Positions 41,545 to 50,171 of a stretch of 62,821 bases of DNA are shown here, piece after piece. The DNA is taken from positions 1-62,821 of the forward strand of contig JBFMAL010000014.1 in the NCBI GenBank assembly GCA_040755615.1. The letters run 5' to 3'. A model generated the notes under the pieces. It ran no database searches and was not told the origin of the DNA. It saw only the letters and a program-made list of their open reading frames with translations. The stretch comes from DYEP01 sp040755615. Its GTDB lineage: Bacteria; Bacillota; Sulfobacillia; DUSP01; DYEP01. Made by a program: the position numbers and the translations under genes. Numbering within the stretch: position 1 is the stretch's first letter; the number at the start of each line of letters is the position of its first letter.

Positions 41545-42381
41545 TCACTGACATACTGACAATCGCGTGGAAGGAATGGAAGGAGATCTTTAGCCAGAGA
41601 GGGCGCCTGGGGGGCGTCCGGGCCATCCTCATATTCGTCGCGGTATTCGGAGTGTTCCAGCCGTGGCAGTTCGGCAGGTCGTGGGTGGAATCCCCCTCAG
41701 GCCTGGCTATGTGGGCGTGGGTCCCACTCTTTCTGGTGATGGGCGTTATCGCTGACTCCTTCGCGGGCGAGCGGGAACGTCACACGCTCGAAACTCTGCT
41801 GGCCAGCCGGTTGTCGGACCGGGCGATTCTCTTAGGCAAGATAGCGGCAGCTGTCGGGTATGCCTTAAGCGTCACGCTCCTCAGCCTTGCTGCAGGACTG
41901 GTTACGGTTAATGTCGCCCACGGACGCGGCGAGATCCTGATGTACTCACCGGCCACTGCCGGAGGTATACTGACCGTGGGCTTTCTTGGAGCCCTGCTCG
42001 CCGCAGCCATAGGAGTACTCGTATCCCTCCGCGCTCCGACAGTACGATATGCCCAGCAGACGCTGAGCATCGGCATGCTGGTCCTTGTATTCGGTACGGC
42101 ATTTGGGCTTCAGGAGCTCCCTGCGGAGTGGAGAGCCGGCATCAGCAGGTTCCTCACCTCGGCAGGTCCCACCAGGGTCCTGGTCTTTGCCCTGTCTGTC
42201 GTGGCGCTTGTCGAGTTTGTGGCGCGGTTCCATCCTTGATTGAGACACCGCAACCGTATGGTGTACCCGCATTGGAGGGCATCACGACAGTGCGCTGGTG
42301 TGGGGACTGACATGAACCGTTGCGCCTCAAGCTCTGCAGAATCAGGCAAAGGCAGTTCGTCTCTGGCGGGTGGCTTGTCTT
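40736..42381 (+). repeat. Duplicated ABC-2 exporter segment, copy B
   Basis: Direct repeat of 31474-33166. At the right end both copies share GGCTTGTCTT, after which copy A has the intron and copy B continues TTCTTAGCAG. Confidence 0.92.
41541..42239 (+). CDS. ABC-2 type permease, copy B, altered C-terminus
   Basis: This 232-residue protein is identical to the copy A permease except for Ala to Glu in GLQELPAEW, Phe to Ser near 220, and a net 32-nt loss that changes the last helix (it ends VEFVARFHP). The missing end removes part of the sixth helix and the basic tail. With its ATPase lacking a start, this copy is probably not a working transporter, although the frame itself is open. Confidence 0.7.
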   Translation: MITDILTIAWKEWKEIFSQRGRLGGVRAILIFVAVFGVFQPWQFGRSWVESPSGLAMWAWVPLFLVMGVIADSFAGERERHTLETLLASRLSDRAILLGKIAAAVGYALSVTLLSLAAGLVTVNVAHGRGEILMYSPATAGGILTVGFLGALLAAAIGVLVSLRAPTVRYAQQTLSIGMLVLVFGTAFGLQELPAEWRAGISRFLTSAGPTRVLVFALSVVALVEFVARFHP

Positions 42382-42579
42382 TTCTTAGCAGTTCAGGTAT
42401 TGACTTAAAACATTGATGTTTGGGCGTCGTACAGGCCATTGTGCACCAAGCCCTTTCGTATTTGCGATTTTCCTTGCGCACCTTGGTGTGACAGGTGGAC
42501 GCAGAACTATGGAACTACTTTCCGCATAGTGGAGGATTCTGCAAATTGGAGTCGAATGAGGTATACGTAGCGGAGAGTA

Positions 42580-42831
42580 TTGAACCTGGTTTTCGCAACA
42601 CTGTTTACGAGCGAAGGTGAAAAGGAAGTGGAGGTCATCAGGCATTCCTGCGTGGGCAGGAAGGGAGTTGGCGAAGAAGCCGAATTGCTAAGACAGATGG
42701 AGGAGGTGAGAAGCAAACTACACGGGCTGGCTGAAAAGGAGCACACGGATCTGCTGGATGACAAATATCAGGAGCTGTCAGCGGAATTCGATCGACTCAT
42801 GAACAGGTATTTCTCTATCACCACCCGGTAG
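42580..42831 (+). CDS. Spo0E-like sporulation regulatory phosphatase
   Basis: This 83-residue protein ends with two helices: LLRQMEEVRSKLHGLAEKEH and KYQELSAEFDRLMNRYF. The S-x-x-(L/F)-D-x-L pattern in the second helix is the Spo0E family motif that removes phosphate from Spo0A~P. The start is uncertain: TTG 42580 or GTG 42628, the latter giving 67 residues, closer to the family norm. A terminator follows 28 nt after the stop. It is the main hint in the window that the organism forms endospores. Confidence 0.62.
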   Translation: MNLVFATLFTSEGEKEVEVIRHSCVGRKGVGEEAELLRQMEEVRSKLHGLAEKEHTDLLDDKYQELSAEFDRLMNRYFSITTR

Positions 42832-42858
42832 GTACAAAAGCGAAAAGGTACTCGGTTA

Positions 42859-42883
42859 GGCCCGAATCCACTTCGGGTCTTTT
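42859..42883 (+). terminator. Rho-independent terminator after the Spo0E-like gene
   Basis: GGCCCGAA and TTCGGGTC pair over a 5-nt loop, followed by TTTT. Confidence 0.78.
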
Positions 42884-43277
42884 GATTTGGTGTCGACACA
42901 TCACCGGCGTGGTTTGCTGTCGCTTGTGACCCCGGCACGACCTGCTTGCGGTATATCAACAGGTTTCACGCAAAAGCAGGTAAGAGCAGCGCAACAGTCG
43001 TACTACCATATATAGTCGTGGTTGAGGCGACCGAACGTCATTCAGAACGTGACAGAGGTCATGCGCGGGCGCTTGACGCCACACGCAAATACACGATGAC
43101 CATACCGGCAATGCCGATGGAGGCAGCAAAAGGGCGCAGTCAGATACAGCGGGCTACAGGAGAAGGCTCACCTGCAAGCGCCCGGAAGCACATGATGCAG
43201 CAGATTCAGAACGTTAGGCGAAGAATCCCCGACGGCATGTAACGAGCGTCTTCGGGTACAAAAGGGGAGGACAGTCT
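42884..43277. other. Gene-free stretch before glcD
   Basis: A 98-codon frame at 42946-43242 has no recognisable motif and no ribosome binding site, and its composition does not look like its neighbours. I see no convincing promoter. An AAAGGGGAGGA site at 43259-43269 belongs to the next gene. Confidence 0.4.
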
Positions 43278-44645
43278 TTGAATGTAGCAAACGAAATGGT
43301 CCGCATCCTGGGAAAGGACAGGGTACTTGACACCGAAGAGGACCGCTTGGCGTATGCCTTCGACGGTACCATGCTGACCGGGGTGCCCGATGTGGTCGTG
43401 TTCCCGCGCTGCACCGAGCAGGTGCAACAAGTCCTGTGCTTTGCAAACAGGGAGGGCGTACCCGTTTACCCCCGGGGCGCGGGCACAGGCTTAAGTGGGG
43501 GCTCCATTCCGGATGGCGGCATTGCCATGGTCATGATAGATATGGATAAGATCCTCGAGATCGACAGGGAGAATCTCCTGTGCGTCGTGGAGCCGGGCGT
43601 GGTCACGGAAACGCTTCAGAAGGCCGCCGAAGCGATGGGCCTGTTTTACCCTCCGGATCCGGGCAGCCTGAAGGCCTGCACGATAGGCGGGAACATCGCG
43701 GAGAACGCGGGCGGTCCGAGGGCGTTGAAATATGGGGTGACAGGGGATTACGTATTGGGGCTTTCTGTAGTGACGCCGGATGGCGGGTTTGTCCGAACGG
43801 GCGGCCGCACAGTGAAGAACGTCACGGGCTTTGATCTCACCAGTCTCCTTGTGGGATCCGAAGGCATGCTGGGAGTGGTAACCCGCGCGATCCTGAAACT
43901 TTTGCCGCACCCGGAGGCGGCAAGGACTGCCCTCGCCTCTTTCTCCAGTGTGGAGTCGGCTGCCGAGGCGGTATCGGAGATCATTTCGCGCGGCATCATC
44001 CCCACGGCGCTCGAGCTCATGGACGACGTGACCATCCGCTGCGTCGAAAACTACGTGAAGATGGGCCTGCCGCTTGACGCAGGGGCCATCTTGCTTATCG
44101 AGGTGGACGGGCCGCGCTGTCTTGTCGATGAGCAGATCGTAAAGGTCGCATCGGCGTGCGAGGATGCACGCGCCACCCGGATCGAAGTCGCGAGGGATGA
44201 AGATGAGCGCGACAAGCTATGGAAGGCGAGGCGGTCAGTATCAGCTGCGGTCGTCCAGCTGAATCCCACCAAAATCTCGGAGGACGCCACCGTTCCAAGG
44301 AGCAAGGTGGCGCAGCTGGTGAGGCGTCTAAAGCAGATCGCCAGGGAATATGATGTGAAGATGGCTGTGTTTGGCCACGCGGGCGACGGCAACCTGCACC
44401 CCAACATCCTGGCCAACCGAAGAGACCCCGAGGAGATGAAGCGGGTGGAGGAAGCTGTAGGTGCGCTGTTTGAGGCCGCGCTTGAACTCGGCGGTACCCT
44501 GTCGGGCGAGCACGGTATCGGGCTCATGAAGGCGCGCTACCTCCAGAAAGAAGCAGGAGAGACGGGGATCCAGATGATGAGGGCGATAAAGCGGGCCCTC
44601 GACCCGAACAACATACTGAACCCCGGCAAGATGCTGTGGGGTTAG
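43278..44645 (+). CDS. glcD: FAD-linked 2-hydroxyacid oxidase subunit (GlcD family)
   Basis: This 455-residue protein has a FAD_binding_4 domain (about 35-175: VYPRGAGTGLSGGSIPDGG, then PDPGSLKACTIGGNIAENAG) and a C-terminal FAD-oxidase domain ending with HAGDGNLHPNI and GEHGIGLMKARYL, where His residues bind substrate and metal. It oxidises glycolate, D-lactate or a similar 2-hydroxyacid. The start TTG 43278 follows AAGGGGAGGA. It is 4 nt before the Fe-S partner gene. The combination with a racemase-like protein makes lactate the most likely substrate. Confidence 0.88.
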   Translation: MNVANEMVRILGKDRVLDTEEDRLAYAFDGTMLTGVPDVVVFPRCTEQVQQVLCFANREGVPVYPRGAGTGLSGGSIPDGGIAMVMIDMDKILEIDRENLLCVVEPGVVTETLQKAAEAMGLFYPPDPGSLKACTIGGNIAENAGGPRALKYGVTGDYVLGLSVVTPDGGFVRTGGRTVKNVTGFDLTSLLVGSEGMLGVVTRAILKLLPHPEAARTALASFSSVESAAEAVSEIISRGIIPTALELMDDVTIRCVENYVKMGLPLDAGAILLIEVDGPRCLVDEQIVKVASACEDARATRIEVARDEDERDKLWKARRSVSAAVVQLNPTKISEDATVPRSKVAQLVRRLKQIAREYDVKMAVFGHAGDGNLHPNILANRRDPEEMKRVEEAVGALFEAALELGGTLSGEHGIGLMKARYLQKEAGETGIQMMRAIKRALDPNNILNPGKMLWG

Positions 44646-44649
44646 ACGC

Positions 44650-45897
44650 ATGGAGAAACTAACAGACCTGAAGACACAGATTGATAGATGCAGCAAGTGC
44701 GGGAACTGCCAGTCCGTCTGCCCACTTTACGCCGTGGAAAAGAGAGAGACGCACGTGGCGAGGGGGAAGATCTTTCTGCTCGACCGGCTCACAGATGGTC
44801 AGACCAGGTGGACGAAGAGACTCCAAGAGGTTATGTCCACATGCCTGCTCTGCCGCACGTGCGTGACAAACTGCCCGAACGAGGTCCAGGCCGAACGGCT
44901 GATCCGGGCTGCAAGGGAGGAGGCCGGCAGCACGCTTGGCTTGTCCTTCTGGAAGAAGAGCGCATTCCATTTCCTCCTGACGAGCGGAGGAAGGCTCAAC
45001 CTGCTTGCGAGGCTGCTTTGGGTATACGAGCGAAGCGGAATCCAGAAACTGGTGAGGTCAAGCGGGCTTCTGGGACAGCTTCCATGGGGGCTTGCGGAGA
45101 AGGAGAGCGCGCTGCCGCGCGCTGCTTCAAGAGCGTTCTCGAGCCAGGTTCCCCAGGTGGTGACGGCGCACACCCCGCGGATGCGCGTCGCCTACTTTTA
45201 CGGATGCATGACCAATCACGCCTACACGGGCACTGGGCATAGCACCGTACGAGTACTCACACAAAACGGTGCGAGCGTGGTCCTGCCGCGCCAGCTGTGC
45301 TGCGGGCTTCCAGCGTTGGCCTCAGGGGACAGGGGCACTGCAGAAAGGCTGGCGCGGGAAAACATCCGGCTGCTTAGCCAGACGCCTTTTGATTACGTCG
45401 TTACTGACTGTGCAAGCTGCGGCTCCATGCTGAAAGAATATGGGGAACTGCTCGGGGACGGAGCCGCGGTTCCGTTTTCGGCCAAAGTGAAAGACGTCAC
45501 CGAACTGCTAGCGGGTCCCCTGGGCTTTACGCCGGGTCCTGTCCCGTTCAGGGCGAAGATCACCTACCATGACCCCTGCCATCTGAAAAGGTACCAGGGG
45601 ATATACACTCAGCCGAGGGCGCTGCTTTCGGCAGTCCAGGGGATTTCGTTCACCGAGATGAAGCACGCGGACGCCTGCTGCGGTTCGGCAGGTTCGTTTA
45701 ATATCACTCACTACAGGCTCTCCACGGCAGTAGGCGGGCAAAAAGCTGCGAACGTGATGAAGTCGGGCGCGGAATCAGTGGCTACGGGCTGTCCTGCCTG
45801 CCGGTTGCAGATTGAGCGCTGCCTGAAAGCCGCCGGCTCACGTATTTCCGTGCTGCACACGGTAGACGTGCTCGCGAGTACTTACGGGGAGGTGTGA
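44650..45897 (+). CDS. glcF: Fe-S subunit of the 2-hydroxyacid oxidoreductase (GlcF family)
   Basis: This 415-residue protein has two [4Fe-4S] motifs, CSKCGNCQSVCPLY (about 15-28) and CLLCRTCVTNCPNE, and then two CCG domains (YGCMTNH with LCCGLPALASG; HDPCHLKRY with CCGSAGSFN). This is the usual layout of GlcF/HdrD-like electron-transfer subunits, which pass electrons from the GlcD flavin to quinone or another carrier at the membrane. It starts with ATG 44650 and overlaps the next gene by 4 nt. No membrane helices were seen. Confidence 0.9.
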   Translation: MEKLTDLKTQIDRCSKCGNCQSVCPLYAVEKRETHVARGKIFLLDRLTDGQTRWTKRLQEVMSTCLLCRTCVTNCPNEVQAERLIRAAREEAGSTLGLSFWKKSAFHFLLTSGGRLNLLARLLWVYERSGIQKLVRSSGLLGQLPWGLAEKESALPRAASRAFSSQVPQVVTAHTPRMRVAYFYGCMTNHAYTGTGHSTVRVLTQNGASVVLPRQLCCGLPALASGDRGTAERLARENIRLLSQTPFDYVVTDCASCGSMLKEYGELLGDGAAVPFSAKVKDVTELLAGPLGFTPGPVPFRAKITYHDPCHLKRYQGIYTQPRALLSAVQGISFTEMKHADACCGSAGSFNITHYRLSTAVGGQKAANVMKSGAESVATGCPACRLQIERCLKAAGSRISVLHTVDVLASTYGEV

Positions 45898-47183
45898 ATG
45901 TGACGGACCTTTCGCGCATGGAGTTCTGCATGCTGGCGCTTTCGTTTCACGCGCCCACGCTCGAGGATGTGGAGACGGAGACGCGCGATGCAGTACGGCG
46001 CTCTATCCCTGCGACGGTCCCGGCGGGGCGCGTGGCAGTAGCGGTAGGCAGCAGGGGGATCAGAGACATCGCCCGCATATGCCGGACCGCAATATCTACC
46101 CTTCGGGAACTGGGTTTTTCCCCCTTCATTGTGCCTGCCATGGGGAGTCATGGGGGCGCCACTGCGGAAGGGCAAAAGGCAACGCTTGCGTCGCTCGGGA
46201 TCACGGAAGAAGCGATGGGCTGCCCCGTAGTGTCCTCTCAAGATGTGGTGTTACTCGGGGAAACGGATGAGGGGCTCCCCGTGTACTGCGACAGGGCTGC
46301 CGCCGAAGCTACCGGGATCGTAGTCATCAACAGGATCAAACCCCACACCAGCTTCAGCGGTCCGATTGAGAGCGGCCTTACAAAGATGCTGGCTGTAGGT
46401 CTTGGGAAACAAGCGGGCGCGCGCGCGATCCACCAGTACGGGCCAGAGGGGCTGGCCACCCACATCCCCGCAGTGGCCAAAAGGATCATCGAGAAGATAC
46501 CAGTGCTGATGGGCCTTGGCATTATCGAGAACGCACTCGAGGAGACCGCCGCGGTGGTCGGCGTTAGAGGGGACAAAATCATCACAGACGAGCCTGATCT
46601 TTTGCTGAGGGCAAAGAGCCTGATGCCCCGCCTGCCTTTTGAATGGTGTGATGTGCTGGTGGTGGAAGAAATGGGGAAGGATATTAGCGGGGTAGGAATG
46701 GATCCCGCGATCACCGGGAGGATGGGGATCCAGGGCATGAAGGATCCTGGATGGCCTCGGGTTTCACGACTGGTAGTGCTGGGTCTGACCGAGGCGACCC
46801 ACGGCAACGCTCATGGCGTGGGCGCTGCTGACTTTGTTACCGAAAGGCTGAAGAATGCGATTGACATCGCTGTCACTTACAGAAACTCGCTCACAGCAGG
46901 ATTTCCAGAAAAGGCGAAGATCCCCCTGACCGCAAAAAACGACAGGGAAGCCATATTGTTCGCGCTCGCTACCTGCGGGCGGCCCGTGTCCCACGACACC
47001 GCCAGGGTGGTGGTAATAAAGAATACGCTGAGCGTGCGATACGTACTGGCGACGCGCCCGCTGTGGGAAGAGGTGAAGGGGCTGGACTGGGTGAGGCGTG
47101 TCAGCGGGTGGTCGTGTCTTCGTTTTACGCCGTCCGGTGAACTCGAAAGCGGACTGCCCCATGGGGGGAGCCCGCAGGCCTGA
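45894..47183 (+). CDS. Lactate-racemase-domain (DUF2088/LarA-like) protein
   Basis: This 429-residue protein has blocks typical of the LarA N-terminal family: VAVAVGSRGIRDIARICRT, FIVPAMGSHGGATAEGQ and NRIKPHTSFSGPIESGLTKM. LarA needs a nickel-pincer nucleotide made by LarBCE, none of which is in the window. The His of MGSHGG and of KPHTSFSG are candidates for active-site residues, by position only. The start GTG/ATG is in the TGATG-type overlap with glcF (45894). Sitting behind a glycolate/lactate oxidase, it may interconvert hydroxyacid stereoisomers, but many relatives of this sub-type are uncharacterised. Confidence 0.72.
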   Translation: MNVTDLSRMEFCMLALSFHAPTLEDVETETRDAVRRSIPATVPAGRVAVAVGSRGIRDIARICRTAISTLRELGFSPFIVPAMGSHGGATAEGQKATLASLGITEEAMGCPVVSSQDVVLLGETDEGLPVYCDRAAAEATGIVVINRIKPHTSFSGPIESGLTKMLAVGLGKQAGARAIHQYGPEGLATHIPAVAKRIIEKIPVLMGLGIIENALEETAAVVGVRGDKIITDEPDLLLRAKSLMPRLPFEWCDVLVVEEMGKDISGVGMDPAITGRMGIQGMKDPGWPRVSRLVVLGLTEATHGNAHGVGAADFVTERLKNAIDIAVTYRNSLTAGFPEKAKIPLTAKNDREAILFALATCGRPVSHDTARVVVIKNTLSVRYVLATRPLWEEVKGLDWVRRVSGWSCLRFTPSGELESGLPHGGSPQA

Positions 47184-47303
47184 TCGGGTCATATAGTTGT
47201 TCTATTTAAAAAGGACTTTTCTGTGAAACAACGAACATTAAAGCGTAGTTATTACTTAAAGACCGCAAGATGCTCACCAAATAGTCATAAAGGACTGGTC
47301 GGT

Positions 47304-47951
47304 TTGGAGCGGCTGTTCCCTGTATTGTTACGGATCGCAGGCCGAAAGTGCGTAGTGGTAGGAGGCGGAGAGGTCGCGTTAAGGAAGATACGTTCCCTGC
47401 TTCAGCATGCTGCCTCACTCGTGGTTGTCAGCCCGCACGCGATCTCCGGTGTATTGCAGCTGCATAACAAAGGAGCAATAGAGTACCGGCAGAAGCGATA
47501 TGACCCCGCTGATCTCGAAGGCGCGTTCCTGGTCATTGCCGCCACATCTCAATGCGAGGTAAACAGCGCAGTGGCCCGGGACTGCGAAAGGCTTGGCATA
47601 CCCGTAAACGTGGTGGACGACCCTGATAACTGCTCCTTCTTTGTGCCGGCTGTGCTGAGACGCGGCTCACTCAGCATCAGCGTGTCCACAGACGGGAAGA
47701 GCCCGATGTTTTCCCGCTGCATGCGGGAGGAACTTGAGAAGCGTTATCCGCCTGAATATGGCGATTTTGTTGATTTTTTAGGAGAGATCAGGGCCTGGGT
47801 AATGCGTGAGATCAAGGATCCGCAAAAGAAGGCGCTGACGCTGCGGCAACTAGTAGATGAACAGGTCATGGATCTGTTGCACCAGGGTCAGTTTGACCAG
47901 GCAAAGGAGTACGTCCGGAATGTATATATTCGTTGTAGGAGCGAATCATAG
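47304..47951 (+). CDS. Precorrin-2 dehydrogenase / sirohydrochlorin ferrochelatase (Met8/SirC type)
   Basis: TTG 47304 (9 nt after AAAGGAC) gives 215 residues; an upstream GTG at 47223, also with an AAGGA site, would add 27 residues not typical of the family. The NAD fold is clear: FPVLLRIAGRKCVVVGGGEV followed by ALRKIRSLLQ. NVVDDPDNCSFFVPAVLRRG is the conserved active-site block with the Asp needed for dehydrogenation in Met8. It converts precorrin-2 to sirohydrochlorin and may insert iron. It is the first gene of the haem operon and overlaps hemA by 32 nt. Confidence 0.88.
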   Translation: MERLFPVLLRIAGRKCVVVGGGEVALRKIRSLLQHAASLVVVSPHAISGVLQLHNKGAIEYRQKRYDPADLEGAFLVIAATSQCEVNSAVARDCERLGIPVNVVDDPDNCSFFVPAVLRRGSLSISVSTDGKSPMFSRCMREELEKRYPPEYGDFVDFLGEIRAWVMREIKDPQKKALTLRQLVDEQVMDLLHQGQFDQAKEYVRNVYIRCRSES

Positions 47952-49239
47952 AACGGCCCCACTTGAGGTCCGGGAGAAGTTTTCATTCACAGAAAGTACT
48001 ATGGGCGAAGCGCTGAAGACGCTGAGGTCCTTCCCGGCCGTTGAAGGATGTGTGATCCTCACTACGTGCAACCGCACAGAGATATACGCCGCGTCCCGCG
48101 ATCCCGACGAAGGCCTGAGCGCCATCTGGGAGTACCTATCAAAACGGTCCGGGATGGACGTGTTTGAGGTAAAGAACTATACCTACTCCCATGCGTTGTA
48201 TGACACAATCCGCCACCTGTTTCGGGTTGCTTCGGGGCTTGACTCCATGATCCTCGGGGAGCCGCAGATCCTGGGCCAGGTCAGGGATGCCTACGAGTGT
48301 GCTCTCACAAACGGCGTGACGAACAGTGTGATCAATACGTTGTTTCAACAAGCACTGGCAGTGGGGAAGAAGGTACGCACCGAAACTGGCATCGACAGGA
48401 ACGCGGTATCGGTAAGTTCTGCGGCGGTCGAACTGGTCAAGCAGCGTTTTGGAGACCTGGGCAGCAGGTCCATCCTTATCGTGGGAGCGGGCAAGATGAG
48501 CGAGCTGACTGTACAGTGCCTGGTGGACGGAGGCGCGTCAGGCGTGATCGTATCAAACCGCTCATATGAAAAAGCGCAACGGATGGCCTCCCGGTTTGGC
48601 GGTGCCGCGGTGAGGTTTGACAGGCTTTACGAGTACATGCAGCGGGCGGATATCGTTATAAGTTGCACCGCCGCCTCACATTACGTTGTCAAGCTGGACG
48701 ACTTCGCTCCCATGATGGAAGCAAGAAAGAAAGACATCTTCCTCATCGATATCGCGGTCCCAAGGGACATCGATCCCCGGATCGGAGATCTCCCGGGCGT
48801 CACGCTATGCGATATAGACGACTTGAAGAACGTAATCGATGCTAATCTGGCTGAACGGAAAAAGGCTGCCGTGGCTGCGGAAGCCATTGTCGAAGCCCAG
48901 TTGCATGAGTTTGTTAGGTGGCTGGGAACGCAGTTCGTGGTCCCTACCATCAGCGCGCTTCGGGCGAAAGCGGAGGAGATCACGGCAGTGGAGCTGAAGC
49001 GGGCAATGGACCGGCTCGGCAAGCTTTCTGACCGCGAGATAAAGGTGATATGTAAGCTTGCGAATTCCATCGCGAACCAGCTGCTTCATGACCCCATCAC
49101 CCGGCTTAAGGCATATGCGGTCACGCCCCAGGGCCACCTTTATACAGAGGTGTTCCAGAACCTCTTTGGTCTTGAAGTGGAGGGGCAGCGGAGCCTGCAG
49201 CCCACTGCCGGTACGGTGAAGATGGAGGCTGAGAAATGA
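47920..49239 (+). CDS. hemA: Glutamyl-tRNA reductase
   Basis: This 439-residue protein starts at ATG 47920 (MYIFVVGANHRTAPLEVREK); a longer frame upstream lies within the previous gene. TTCNRTEIYA contains the catalytic Cys50 that forms the thioester with glutamate. GAGKMSELTVQCL is the NADPH fold, and the C-terminal helix supports dimer formation. It makes glutamate-1-semialdehyde from Glu-tRNA, the first step of tetrapyrrole synthesis by the C5 route. It overlaps hemC by 4 nt. Confidence 0.95.
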   Translation: MYIFVVGANHRTAPLEVREKFSFTESTMGEALKTLRSFPAVEGCVILTTCNRTEIYAASRDPDEGLSAIWEYLSKRSGMDVFEVKNYTYSHALYDTIRHLFRVASGLDSMILGEPQILGQVRDAYECALTNGVTNSVINTLFQQALAVGKKVRTETGIDRNAVSVSSAAVELVKQRFGDLGSRSILIVGAGKMSELTVQCLVDGGASGVIVSNRSYEKAQRMASRFGGAAVRFDRLYEYMQRADIVISCTAASHYVVKLDDFAPMMEARKKDIFLIDIAVPRDIDPRIGDLPGVTLCDIDDLKNVIDANLAERKKAAVAAEAIVEAQLHEFVRWLGTQFVVPTISALRAKAEEITAVELKRAMDRLGKLSDREIKVICKLANSIANQLLHDPITRLKAYAVTPQGHLYTEVFQNLFGLEVEGQRSLQPTAGTVKMEAEK

Positions 49240-50171
49240 GCCAGGAAATAGTGGTGGGGACCAGGCAGAGCATGCTTGCGCTCTGGCAGGCTCGCTGGGT
49301 GGTGGAGCGGCTCGGGAGCCTGTATCCCGGGGTACGGTTCCCGATAAAGACCATTAGGACCCAAGGGGATAAGATCCTCGACGTGGCGCTTGCGAAGATC
49401 GGGGACAAGGGGCTATTCACAAAAGAGCTTGAGTACGCGATCCTCCAGGGTGAAGTGCGTATGGCGGTGCACAGCATGAAAGACCTGCCGACGGCCATAC
49501 CGTCCGAGCTGACGCTTGCAGCGGTATGCGAAAGAGAATACCCGGGCGACGTGCTGGTGTGTCCGAGCGGACTGACGCTTGACAAGCTGCCGCCGGGCGC
49601 GCGAGTGGGTACGAGCAGCCTGCGGCGCGCTGCGCAGCTGCTCCACTACAGACCGGACCTGCAGATAGTCAGTATCAGGGGAAACGTGAACACGCGGCTT
49701 TCGAAGATAGAAGAACAGCGGCTCGACGCGGTGGTGCTGGCGTACGCGGGGATGGCACGACTCGGCCTTGCCGACAGGATCACCGAGCGCATTCCATTTG
49801 AGATCTGCTTGCCCGCAGTAGGGCAGGGCTCCATCGGGGTTGAGGCCAAGAAATCCGACGAAGCGCTACTTTCTATGCTCCAAGCCATTGATCATGAGCC
49901 CACGCGGGCCGCTATTACCGCAGAACGCGCTTTCTTACGAAGGCTTGAGGGCGGCTGCCAGGTGCCCATCGCCGCGTACGCCGCGTGCGAAGACGGACGG
50001 GTACGGCTTTCGGGGCTTGTAGCAAGCCTCGACGGGCGAGAGATGATACGCCACTCGGCGGAAGGCCTCGCAGCCGACGCGCAGCGCATAGGCATCGCGC
50101 TCGCTGAAAGCATGCTCGAGATGGGAGCGGGGCGGTTGCTGAGAGCCGCTTCACGGGAGGCGTTCAAATAA
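49236..50171 (+). CDS. hemC: Porphobilinogen deaminase (hydroxymethylbilane synthase)
   Basis: This 311-residue protein has the family start GTRQSMLALWQARWV, the substrate-binding GTSSLRRAAQL and SIRGNVNTRL, and GGCQVPIAAYA with Cys241, which carries the dipyrromethane cofactor. It joins four porphobilinogens into hydroxymethylbilane. It starts with ATG 49236 within the end of hemA. Its stop shares one base with the start of the next gene. The length is normal. Confidence 0.95.
   Translation: MSQEIVVGTRQSMLALWQARWVVERLGSLYPGVRFPIKTIRTQGDKILDVALAKIGDKGLFTKELEYAILQGEVRMAVHSMKDLPTAIPSELTLAAVCEREYPGDVLVCPSGLTLDKLPPGARVGTSSLRRAAQLLHYRPDLQIVSIRGNVNTRLSKIEEQRLDAVVLAYAGMARLGLADRITERIPFEICLPAVGQGSIGVEAKKSDEALLSMLQAIDHEPTRAAITAERAFLRRLEGGCQVPIAAYAACEDGRVRLSGLVASLDGREMIRHSAEGLAADAQRIGIALAESMLEMGAGRLLRAASREAFK

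Noticed and set aside
42946..43242. 98-codon frame before glcD
   Set aside because: No ribosome binding site, no motif, and composition unlike the neighbouring genes.
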